Assembly (NCBI GenBank): GCA_965661115.1
Contig: CBFICO010000032.1
Coordinates: forward strand, 1-21,262
Direction of reading: 5' to 3'
Length of the DNA stretch: 21,262 bases
Source of the DNA: UBA6770 sp965661115
GTDB taxonomy: Bacteria; Bacteroidota; Bacteroidia; Flavobacteriales_G; Salibacteraceae
The first letter of the stretch is position 1. The number at the start of each line of letters is the position of its first letter. The position numbers and the translations under genes were made by a program. This document shows, piece by piece, positions 13,363 to 20,460 of the stretch. The notes below the pieces were generated by a model. That model was not told the DNA's origin, searched no databases, and saw only the letters and a list, made by a program, of their open reading frames with translations.

Positions 13363-14521
13363 CAACGACATAGATAAATTGTTTGAAGGATTCGAAAAAG
13401 AATTCGAAGTAGGGGATTGGAGTGCCATCGAGTCTCAAGTAAAAGCAAACAACAAAAAGTACAAGACAAGTAAACTCAAATATAAATGGGGAGTTATTCT
13501 TGGTTCAGCTGCATGTGTTTTACTTGGTTTTGTTCATTTTAATTCCATGGAAAAACCTTCAGGTGAAGCTATTGCAGCCACCGAAGAAATTCAGCTTCCA
13601 GAAGTGAAAAACACACCAACTATTACAGAAGAAAAGCAGTTAGAAAAAGAAGTAGAGACGCCTACTGCTGAAACAAAAGCAACTGCAAGAAAAACGGCTT
13701 CTTCTACATTAAATGGCGAGACAAGTTCTCAAAAACCCGCTCCTACTGCTGCTGTTGAACAGCCAAAGGTTACGTTACCTGATGTGGTGCTTGGTAAAAA
13801 TAGCTACTGTATTGGAGAGCAATTAAAGATAGATGTGAATCCAAAGCGACAAAAAGCGCTCACCTATAGGCTTAATGACAGAAAAATAAAATTGAAGAAA
13901 CTAGAAGCTTTGCGCTTTCATTCAGCTGGAGAGTTTACGCTTGCAGTTTATGACGGAGATAAAGAAACATTCAATCAAAAAATTGAAGTTCAAGCACCAC
14001 CTGCTCGTATCGGTTACAATAAAAACTACTACGTTAATAATCCTTACGTAAACTTTGCTGCCCTTAATAGCTCAAAGAATGCAAATTACACTTGGTATGT
14101 TGATAATGAGCTGATTGCCAGTTCTGAATCCTTCCAGCACACATTTGCAAGCAAAGGGGTTTACAGCATAAAAATGGTAGTAGTTTCTTCCGGTGGTTGT
14201 AAAGACTCAACCATTAAATCCGTAAGAATTTTGCGCGGCTACAATTTAATGGCATCTAGCATATTCAATCCAAAAAAAGAAAAATGGTTGCCGCTTGGAT
14301 TAAAGAAAGATGATATTTCTTTCAAACTAAGAGTTGTAGATCATAACGGAAGTACTGTCTTTACATCTACTAATCCAAACACTGAGTGGGATGGGACAAT
14401 TTCTGAAAATGCTTCTGCTAAAGATGGAGACATCTTTTACTGGGTAGCTCAGGTAACGGACAAAAACGGAAGAGTTTCAGAATACGGAAATAGCGTTTTA
14501 ATTAACTCAACGCTCCACTAG
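13352..14521 (+). CDS. Membrane-anchored putative anti-sigma protein with PKD-like and CHU_C-like periplasmic domains
   Basis: A 389-residue protein without a cleavable signal peptide. Residues 1-45 are cytoplasmic, charged and amphipathic (DIDKLFEGFEKEFEVGDWSA). One membrane helix (about 46-62, GVILGSAACVLLGFVHF) is followed by a Pro/Thr/Glu/Ala-rich linker (65-140). Then come an Ig-like domain (about 141-214), a PKD-like domain (about 222-295, with ANYTWYVDNELI, HTFASKGVYSIKMVV and GCKDS) and a C-terminal domain (297-389) resembling the gliding-motility-associated CHU_C type (FKLRVVDHNGSTVF, NTEWDGT and DGDIFYWVAQVTDKNGRVSE). It starts inside the sigma gene, so the short N-terminus is presumably what binds sigma, though no named anti-sigma motif is recognised. 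The 3' end overlaps the convergent pseudouridine synthase by 15 bases. Topology is clear; the anti-sigma role is inferred from context. Confidence 0.8.
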   Translation: MQANNDIDKLFEGFEKEFEVGDWSAIESQVKANNKKYKTSKLKYKWGVILGSAACVLLGFVHFNSMEKPSGEAIAATEEIQLPEVKNTPTITEEKQLEKEVETPTAETKATARKTASSTLNGETSSQKPAPTAAVEQPKVTLPDVVLGKNSYCIGEQLKIDVNPKRQKALTYRLNDRKIKLKKLEALRFHSAGEFTLAVYDGDKETFNQKIEVQAPPARIGYNKNYYVNNPYVNFAALNSSKNANYTWYVDNELIASSESFQHTFASKGVYSIKMVVVSSGGCKDSTIKSVRILRGYNLMASSIFNPKKEKWLPLGLKKDDISFKLRVVDHNGSTVFTSTNPNTEWDGTISENASAKDGDIFYWVAQVTDKNGRVSEYGNSVLINSTLH

Positions 14522-15187
14522 TTTTTCCATAGCTTTCCAAAGCGATTCATTCGGAACTGGAGCAACAATTTCAATTGGTTCTTTTTTAACGGGATGTGTA
14601 AAATTGAGTTTGCGCGCATGTAAGTGAATTGATCCATTCTTATTGCTTCTCGGAAATCCATATTTTAAATCACCTTTTATGGTGCAGCCTATTTTTGATA
14701 ATTGTACTCTTATTTGATGATGACGACCGGTTTTAGGTAGAATTTCCAATAGGTGATAGTTGTCGGATGAAGCAAGCAGTTTGTAGTTCAATTCTGCATA
14801 TTTAGCTCCACTCTTGTCATTTTTCTCAACAAAGGATTTGTTTTTATCGCCAACCTTTTTTAAGTAGTTTATCAATGTTCCCGACTTGTGCTGAGGTTTG
14901 TTTTTAACTACGGCCCAATACGTCTTTTCTACTCTTCTGTCCCTAAAAAGGTCATTCATTCTAGAGAGCGCTTTACTGGTTTTTGCAAATACTACAAGTC
15001 CGCTAGTTGGTCGGTCTAATCTGTGTGGAAGCCCTAGAAAAACATTTCCTGGCTTTTTATATTTTCCTTTAATGTATCTCTTTACTTTTTCTAAAAGAGG
15101 CTCGTCGCCTGTTATATCACCCTGAACTAACTCGGTGGCTTTTTTATTAATGGCGATTAAATGATTGTCTTCAAAAAGAACGTCCAT
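14507..15187 (-). CDS. RluA-family RNA pseudouridine synthase
   Basis: A 226-residue enzyme that isomerises uridine to pseudouridine in rRNA or tRNA. The catalytic motif HRLDRPTSGLVVFAKT (55-70) contains Asp58, the expected nucleophile. The following RVEKTYWAVV, the GRHHQIRVQLSKIG stretch and ILPKTGRH are standard family elements. There is no N-terminal S4 RNA-binding domain, so it belongs with the short RluA/TruC-like members; the exact target uridine cannot be told. The ATG shares one base with the panB stop (TAATG), so translation of the two is coupled even though the functions are unrelated. The stop lies inside the 3' end of the convergent anti-sigma-like gene. Confidence 0.93.
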   Translation of the reverse strand: MDVLFEDNHLIAINKKATELVQGDITGDEPLLEKVKRYIKGKYKKPGNVFLGLPHRLDRPTSGLVVFAKTSKALSRMNDLFRDRRVEKTYWAVVKNKPQHKSGTLINYLKKVGDKNKSFVEKNDKSGAKYAELNYKLLASSDNYHLLEILPKTGRHHQIRVQLSKIGCTIKGDLKYGFPRSNKNGSIHLHARKLNFTHPVKKEPIEIVAPVPNESLWKAMEKLVER

Positions 15188-16020
15188 TAGTACTGTTCAG
15201 AATCATTAGGGAAATCTAATCGCTTCACATCTTCAATGTAAGCCGATACACCTGATTTAACCTCATTTGCAAGGTCTGCATAGCGTCTTAAAAATCGAGG
15301 TGAAAATTCTTGAGTAATTCCCAGCATATCGTGAAGCACCAATACCTGGCCATCAACACCTCCGCCAGCTCCAATACCAATAATCGGAATGCCAACAGTT
15401 TTTGCAACTTTTGTAGCTAAGCTCGCTGGAATTTTCTCTAAAACGATGGCAAAACAACCTGCCTTCTCTAGTTCTATAGCATCAGAAATCAACTTTTCGG
15501 CCTCTTCATCCTCTTTAGCACGTACTACGTATGTTCCGTATTTGTATATACTTTGAGGCATCAAACCTAAGTGTCCCATTACCGGAATACCAGCGGAAAC
15601 TATTCTTTGAACAGACTCAATAATTTCAATTCCACCTTCCACTTTTACTGCATGAGCACCAGATTCTTTCATTATTCTGATAGAAGAATTTAACGCTTCT
15701 TTACTGTTTCCTTGGTAGCTACCAAAAGGCAAATCAACCACCACTAGAGCGCTTTCAATTCCTCTGATTACTGAAGCAGCGTGATATATCATTTGGTCTA
15801 GCGTTATTGGTAAGGTTGTCTCATGACCTGCCATAACATTGGAAGCTGAATCACCAACTAAAATCACATCAATGCCAGCCTGATCTATAAGCCTTGCCAT
15901 TGAATAATCGTAAGCAGTTAACATTGCAATTTTTTCTCCTTTTTCTTTCATTTCAGAAAGAACATGGGTAGTTACTTTTTTTGCTTTAGAACTAACCGAT
16001 TTATTGATTTGTGTGCTCAT
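15187..16020 (-). CDS. panB: 3-methyl-2-oxobutanoate hydroxymethyltransferase (ketopantoate synthesis)
   Basis: PanB adds a hydroxymethyl group from methylenetetrahydrofolate to 2-oxoisovalerate, the first committed step to pantothenate and coenzyme A. The protein is 277 residues. The barrel motifs are intact: TAYDYSMARLID (35-46), VGDSASNVMAGHETT (55-69, metal ligand Asp57), VVDLPFGSY (94-102, Asp96), AVKVEGG (124-130, with Glu128), VMGHLGLMPQS (147-157) and the catalytic Glu195 in VLEKIP. GIGAGGGVDGQVLVLHDMLG follows at 205-224. It has a slightly long basic N-terminus (about 15 residues). It is the first gene of a two-gene - strand operon with the pseudouridine synthase and is divergent from the DUF4249-like gene. 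No clear -7 box is seen upstream; TTTCTTTG near 16064 is a one-mismatch candidate. Confidence 0.97.
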   Translation of the reverse strand: MSTQINKSVSSKAKKVTTHVLSEMKEKGEKIAMLTAYDYSMARLIDQAGIDVILVGDSASNVMAGHETTLPITLDQMIYHAASVIRGIESALVVVDLPFGSYQGNSKEALNSSIRIMKESGAHAVKVEGGIEIIESVQRIVSAGIPVMGHLGLMPQSIYKYGTYVVRAKEDEEAEKLISDAIELEKAGCFAIVLEKIPASLATKVAKTVGIPIIGIGAGGGVDGQVLVLHDMLGITQEFSPRFLRRYADLANEVKSGVSAYIEDVKRLDFPNDSEQY

Positions 16021-16089
16021 AGTTTTAAACCTTTTAACTGCTTTTTTTATCCTTTTGTGTATTCAAAGAAATTAGGCAGTCCAAAATGC

Positions 16090-16097
16090 TACCTTTG
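16090..16097 (+). promoter_or_regulatory. -7 box of the DUF4249-like lipoprotein gene
   Basis: TACCTTTG is an exact TAnnTTTG. Transcription would begin near 16103, so the leader to the preferred ATG at 16142 would be about 40 bases. The upstream TTG codon at 16106 would sit almost on the transcription start. Confidence 0.5.
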
Positions 16098-16141
16098 GCG
16101 CCGCCTTGAGAGGCAAATATAAATTACTCTTGACAGCACAA

Positions 16142-17296
16142 ATGAAATCGCAGTTCGGTTATAGATTTTTTAAGCAAGCTTTAATTGTTTTATTGACAGG
16201 CTTCATATTTACATCTTGCAAAAATGACTTAGAAGTTTATACAGACTATGAAGCGCAAGCCATAGTTTATGGGGTGTTGAATCCTTACGATTCAGTTCAA
16301 ACATTTAAGATTACCAAAACATTTGCTGGTACAGAAGATCCGCTACTTTATGCAAATGTTCCAGATTCAAACTACTTTAAGGATGTGAGTGTAAAGCTAA
16401 TCGAGTCTGAATTTGGAGAAGATAGACGTTCTTGGGATTTGATTGAAACCGTGGTTAAAAATAAAGAAACTGGAGATTTCTTTGGGCCTGAGCAAACGGT
16501 ATATACAGTCACACTTTCAAAAGGAGTGGTTGATGAGTTTTACTTAAACCCACAAGCTGAGTTTAGAATTGAAGGTACAGTTGATGGTCAAGATATAGGA
16601 GGTAAGTTCGAAATTATAAAAGAGCAAACAGGTGCAAATGCATTCTTTTTAAACGCGGCAAATAAGTTTAGTAGATTTTGGCGTGGTGCGGTAAGTTTTG
16701 TAAATGGTGCTTCAATAAACGAGTTGACTTTTGAATTAACTTATCCAGAAGGTACAAAGGTGGCTGGCTTACAAATGATTTTTCACTATGACGAAGTATA
16801 CGCCAACTCGGAAAAAGCGGTTGAAAAAGAGATGATATTTGAGCTTGGTGAACAAATTGTATCCAATGCTGCCGATCAAAGACAAATTAAATTCAAGTTT
16901 GATGGCGAACGTTTTTTTGAGCGTATTGGTTCAGAATTAACAGACGCCGCGGATGAATCAAACTTACTGTATCGTAAATCGGCAGAAGTTGAGTTTAGAA
17001 TGTTTGCCGTAACAGAAGATCTTTTCTATTACCGACAAGTTAAAAACGCTTCTAGCGGAATTGCACAGGACAGACCAGAATACACCAATATAGAGAACGG
17101 ATTTGGAGTATTGGCCGGAAGGCAGTTGGTTACAATGAGCCAGCAATTAAAAGCTCACGGTAGTAATGAAATTGAAGTGCTTTTAAACAAAGCCACCGAA
17201 AAAGAACTAGTGACTGGTCTTATACTAGGTTATACTGGTTCGAAAGGCTTTTGTGCTGACAAGTCACACAATTTGGGCTCAATTAGTTGTCCGTAA
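16142..17296 (+). CDS. DUF4249-like outer-membrane lipoprotein
   Basis: From the ATG at 16142 the protein has 384 residues with a lipoprotein signal peptide: basic start, hydrophobic ALIVLLTGFIF, lipidated Cys26 (FTSCKND). The Lys-Asn-Asp-Leu-Glu after the Cys resembles the acidic export tag that directs some Bacteroidota lipoproteins to the cell surface. The mature region (AQAIVYGVLNPYDSVQTFKI, a beta-rich middle, and TNIENGFGVLAGR near the C-terminus) fits the DUF4249 pattern, often encoded beside TonB receptors; no such receptor is adjacent here. A TTG at 16106 would add 12 residues and make an overlong N-region, so it is not preferred. The C-terminal GSKGFCADKSHNLGSISCP carries two cysteines. 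Lipoprotein status is firm, family membership likely, function unknown. Confidence 0.78.
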   Translation: MKSQFGYRFFKQALIVLLTGFIFTSCKNDLEVYTDYEAQAIVYGVLNPYDSVQTFKITKTFAGTEDPLLYANVPDSNYFKDVSVKLIESEFGEDRRSWDLIETVVKNKETGDFFGPEQTVYTVTLSKGVVDEFYLNPQAEFRIEGTVDGQDIGGKFEIIKEQTGANAFFLNAANKFSRFWRGAVSFVNGASINELTFELTYPEGTKVAGLQMIFHYDEVYANSEKAVEKEMIFELGEQIVSNAADQRQIKFKFDGERFFERIGSELTDAADESNLLYRKSAEVEFRMFAVTEDLFYYRQVKNASSGIAQDRPEYTNIENGFGVLAGRQLVTMSQQLKAHGSNEIEVLLNKATEKELVTGLILGYTGSKGFCADKSHNLGSISCP

Positions 17297-17300
17297 TAAC

Positions 17301-17313
17301 TGACAGCCTGTCA
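17301..17313. promoter_or_regulatory. Perfect palindrome upstream of dnaK, candidate activator or operator site
   Basis: TGACAG-C-CTGTCA is a perfect 6+1+6 inverted repeat starting five bases after the preceding stop codon. Related half-sites CTGAC (17328-17332) and GTCAG (17350-17354) follow in inverted orientation. It lies about 100 bases before the expected dnaK transcription start, the typical distance for an enhancer-type site. No T-tract follows, so it is not a terminator. Confidence 0.55.
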
Positions 17314-17377
17314 CAACTTTTTTCTTTCTGACTTATTTCTGGAAGCTTTGTCAGCTATTTTAATGTAGCTAATCAAA

Positions 17378-17392
17378 TGGCATATCCATTGA
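17378..17392 (+). promoter_or_regulatory. Sigma-54-like promoter candidate for dnaK
   Basis: TGGCAT-ATCCA-TTGA has the spacing of the -24/-12 consensus TGGCAC-N5-TTGC, with mismatches at the sixth base and at the -12 C. The predicted start near 17403 leaves a leader of about 37 bases to the ATG. No TAnnTTTG box is found in the 143-base gap 17297-17439. Confidence 0.4.
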
Positions 17393-17439
17393 CTATTGGG
17401 GGTCGAACAGATTTAAAAACACAGATAACACAATAAATC

Positions 17440-19341
17440 ATGGGAAAAATTATCGGAATTGACTTAGGAACTACCAACTCGTGCGTTGCCGTTATGGAAG
17501 GTAACGAACCTGTAGTAATTCCTAACAGCGAAGGAAAAAGAACTACCCCTTCAATTGTAGCTTTTATTGAAGATGGAGAGCGTAAAGTTGGTGATCCTGC
17601 AAAACGTCAGGCAATTACTAACCCAACAAAAACCATTAACTCTATCAAGCGATTCATGGGGCATACCTTTGATGAAATTGCTAACGAAATAAAAAGAGTT
17701 TCTTACAAAATTGAAAAAGACGGTGTTTTGCCAAAGGTGAAAATCGATGACAGATTATTCACTCCGCAAGAAATTTCTGCAATGGTGCTTCAAAAAATGA
17801 AGAAAACCGCAGAAGATTACTTAGGGCAAGAAGTTACCGAAGCAGTTATTACAGTACCTGCTTATTTTAACGATAGTCAGCGTCAGGCAACTAAAGAAGC
17901 GGGAGAAATTGCTGGTCTTAAAGTAAAAAGAATCATTAACGAACCTACTGCCGCTTCATTAGCATACGGATTAGATAAAAAAGGTGAGGACGTTAAAATT
18001 GTAGTATTCGACTGTGGTGGTGGAACACATGACGTATCTATCCTTGAATTAGGCGATGGCGTTTTTGAAGTTAAATCAACAGACGGTGATACACACCTTG
18101 GTGGGGACGATTTCGATCACGTAATCATCGATTGGTTGATTAAGGAATTCCAAGATGAAAATGGGTTGGATTTATCTAAAGACCCTATGGCACTGCAACG
18201 TTTAAAAGAAGCTGCTGAGAAAGCAAAAATTGAGCTTTCTTCAACTACTTCTACAGAGATTAACTTGCCATACATTATGCCAGTTGATGGTGTTCCAAAG
18301 CACTTAGTTAGAACATTGTCAAGAGCTAAATTTGAGCAATTAGCAGACGATTTAATCAAAAGAACTATCGATCCTTGTAGATCTGCATTGCAAAACGCTG
18401 ACATGACAAACTCTGATATTGACGAAGTAATATTAGTAGGTGGATCAACTAGAATACCTGCTGTGCAAGAAGCTGTTAAAGCTTTCTTTGGTAAAGAGCC
18501 TAGTAAAGGAGTGAACCCAGATGAGGTAGTTGCTTTAGGTGCAGCAATTCAAGGTGGTGTTTTAACTGGAGAAGTAAAAGATGTATTACTGCTAGACGTA
18601 ACGCCACTTTCTTTAGGAATTGAAACTATGGGCGGTGTAAGTACTCGTTTAATTGAATCTAACACAACTATCCCAACTAAAAAGTCAGAAACATTCTCTA
18701 CTGCATCAGATAATCAGCCCTCGGTTGAGATTCATGTATTACAAGGAGAGCGTCCAATGGCTAAGGATAACAGAACAATTGGTAGATTCCATTTATCGGA
18801 TATTCCACCAGCACCAAGAGGCGTTCCTCAAATTGAAGTAACCTTCGATATTGATGCAAACGGAATCTTAAACGTTTCTGCAAAAGACAAGGCTACTGGA
18901 AAAGAGCAGTCAATTAGAATTGAAGCTTCAACAGGTCTTTCTGATGCGGAGGTAGAAAAAATGAAAAAAGAAGCGGAAGCTAATGCTGAAGCGGATAGTA
19001 AAGCAAAGGAAAGAATTGAAAAGCTTAACGCTGCGGATAACCTAATCTTCCAAACTGAAAAACAGTTGAAAGAATACGGAGATAAAATTCCAGCAGATAA
19101 AAAAGAGCCTATCGAAACCGCTTTAAATGAACTTAAAGAAGTTCACAAGGCAGAAAACATTGACGGAATTGATGCCGCAATGGAAAAATTGAACACTGCT
19201 TTCCAAGCTGCTTCGCAAGAAATGTATGCTGCTCAGCAAGCTGCTGGAGCTGAAGGTCAGCAAGGTGCAGAAAATGCAGGTGGTGCTGATGCAAAAGCTG
19301 ATGACGAAGTAACAGATGTTGACTTTGAAGAAGTGAAGTAA
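17440..19341 (+). CDS. dnaK: Chaperone DnaK (Hsp70)
   Basis: A complete 633-residue Hsp70 that binds exposed hydrophobic segments of unfolded proteins in an ATP-driven cycle with DnaJ and GrpE. The nucleotide-binding domain starts GIDLGTTNSCVAVMEG (6-21), has the phosphate-2 loop DCGGGTHDVS (191-200), DTHLGGDDFD, and ILVGGSTRIPAV further on. The linker DVLLLDVTPLSLGIETMGG and the substrate-binding domain follow, then a helical lid and an Ala/Gly/Gln-rich tail ending DVDFEEVK, the typical bacterial terminus. The His in GGGTHD, where E. coli has Phe, is common in Flavobacteria as I recall. grpE and dnaJ are not adjacent. Upstream are a perfect palindrome and a sigma-54-like element rather than the housekeeping -7 box, fitting stress control. 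A 12-bp-stem terminator follows. Confidence 0.99.
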   Translation: MGKIIGIDLGTTNSCVAVMEGNEPVVIPNSEGKRTTPSIVAFIEDGERKVGDPAKRQAITNPTKTINSIKRFMGHTFDEIANEIKRVSYKIEKDGVLPKVKIDDRLFTPQEISAMVLQKMKKTAEDYLGQEVTEAVITVPAYFNDSQRQATKEAGEIAGLKVKRIINEPTAASLAYGLDKKGEDVKIVVFDCGGGTHDVSILELGDGVFEVKSTDGDTHLGGDDFDHVIIDWLIKEFQDENGLDLSKDPMALQRLKEAAEKAKIELSSTTSTEINLPYIMPVDGVPKHLVRTLSRAKFEQLADDLIKRTIDPCRSALQNADMTNSDIDEVILVGGSTRIPAVQEAVKAFFGKEPSKGVNPDEVVALGAAIQGGVLTGEVKDVLLLDVTPLSLGIETMGGVSTRLIESNTTIPTKKSETFSTASDNQPSVEIHVLQGERPMAKDNRTIGRFHLSDIPPAPRGVPQIEVTFDIDANGILNVSAKDKATGKEQSIRIEASTGLSDAEVEKMKKEAEANAEADSKAKERIEKLNAADNLIFQTEKQLKEYGDKIPADKKEPIETALNELKEVHKAENIDGIDAAMEKLNTAFQAASQEMYAAQQAAGAEGQQGAENAGGADAKADDEVTDVDFEEVK

Positions 19342-19363
19342 GCTTTACCACATATTAAGTTTT

Positions 19364-19395
19364 AAAAGAGCCGGATTGTCCGGCTCTTTTTATTT
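19364..19395 (+). terminator. Intrinsic terminator of dnaK
   Basis: A perfect 12-bp stem AAAAGAGCCGGA/TCCGGCTCTTTT (19364-19390) with a TTG loop is followed by T-rich sequence, 22 bases after the dnaK stop. The TTG of its loop (19376-19378) is also 22 bases upstream of the next gene's -7 box, a spacing that fits a -33 element. Confidence 0.92.
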
Positions 19396-19400
19396 CAATA

Positions 19401-19408
19401 TACTTTTG
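19401..19408 (+). promoter_or_regulatory. -7 box of the DUF4421 gene
   Basis: TACTTTTG is an exact TAnnTTTG, ending 11 bases before the ATG at 19420, so the leader is very short. A TTG at 19376-19378, in the dnaK terminator loop, is correctly spaced as a -33 element. Confidence 0.6.
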
Positions 19409-19419
19409 CAGCCTCAAAA

Positions 19420-20460
19420 ATGAGGGTACTCTTTTTATATGGTGTTTTGCTTTTCTTGCCGATGCTCGTTTTGGCAGTTGAGGGTAGTGATGATGAGGCT
19501 CACCCCGATTCACTTTTTCATAAGTACTTAACACAGGATACTACCTACATTGACAACCTTGAAGATAAACTATCCATTAAACTCTTTTCTTTAAACCGTA
19601 CCAACAACTTTACAATTACCGATGCGCAAAATACCTTCGAGTCAAATTATGAACCCAATGTTGGTTCTGATTTGGGTTTAGGCTTGGTGTATAAATGGCT
19701 TAAAGTGGGGTTAGCCTTTGCCAGAATAAGTAAAGATGGTCCGGAAAACACGCACGGTGTTACGCGTCGATTTGACTTGCAAGGGCATTTATTTACCAAA
19801 AAGTTAGGGGCTGATGTTAGCGTTCAATTGTACAACGGATTTTATTTATCTAATCCTGCTGCATTCGACAAAAACTGGAAACCAGGTAACCCCCTTCCTC
19901 AACGATCAGACATCACAACTTTAAGTCTTGGCGCCTATGGATATTATGTTTTTAATCACGAAAAATTTTCGCTTCAATCGGTTTACGTTCAGAGTGAGTG
20001 GCAGAAAAAAAGTGCCGGTTCGTTCTTTTTGGGAACGTCAATTAATACCTTCGGAATAATCGCTGATTCTGCCATTGCACCAAAAAACTTTTCTAACCCT
20101 ACCAACAGAGCAAGCTTTTTTGAAGATGCCAGATTTAGAAGTGTTGCACCATTGCTGGGATATTCCTATACGTTGGTTTTAAATGAACATATATTTACTA
20201 ATCTAACTTTGAGTCCAGGATTTGCATTTGCAAATACGCGAATTATCAATGCAGAAGGTGAGTTGGCCTACAGAAACAATCACATAATAGGCACTATGGG
20301 AATGCGTTTCGGATTAGGTTACAACAGCAGAAAGTTTTTTGGTGGATTTTCAGCGGAATACAATTGGCAACAATTCAGATTTAATAAAAATCAAGGGAGG
20401 TTTGGATTTACCAGAGGCCAAGCAAGGTTTTATGTCGGGTATCGATTTGATTGGAGCTAG
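19420..20460 (+). CDS. DUF4421 family outer-membrane barrel-like protein
   Basis: A 346-residue protein with a signal peptide (MRVLFLYGVLLFLPMLVLA, cleavage likely after Ala19). The mature part opens with DSLFHKYLTQDTTYIDNLED and KLSIKLFSLNRTNNFTI, a pattern I associate with DUF4421 proteins of Bacteroidota. It continues with SNYEPNVGSDLGLGLVYKWL and many alternating, aromatic-ended strands, and finishes with RFYVGYRFDWS, like an outer-membrane beta-barrel end. Function is unknown. Its promoter is tucked against the dnaK terminator, so it is transcribed independently of dnaK. Its stop codon directly abuts the stop codon of the convergent ABC permease gene, with no bases between and no terminator. 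Confidence 0.83.
   Translation: MRVLFLYGVLLFLPMLVLAVEGSDDEAHPDSLFHKYLTQDTTYIDNLEDKLSIKLFSLNRTNNFTITDAQNTFESNYEPNVGSDLGLGLVYKWLKVGLAFARISKDGPENTHGVTRRFDLQGHLFTKKLGADVSVQLYNGFYLSNPAAFDKNWKPGNPLPQRSDITTLSLGAYGYYVFNHEKFSLQSVYVQSEWQKKSAGSFFLGTSINTFGIIADSAIAPKNFSNPTNRASFFEDARFRSVAPLLGYSYTLVLNEHIFTNLTLSPGFAFANTRIINAEGELAYRNNHIIGTMGMRFGLGYNSRKFFGGFSAEYNWQQFRFNKNQGRFGFTRGQARFYVGYRFDWS

Noticed and set aside
17301..17313. The TGACAG-C-CTGTCA palindrome as a terminator of the upstream lipoprotein gene
   Set aside because: The loop would be a single base and the T-rich stretch is not directly adjacent, so a protein-binding site is more plausible.
18117..18404. Minus-strand frame inside dnaK
   Set aside because: Antisense to the conserved nucleotide-binding domain; no independent support.
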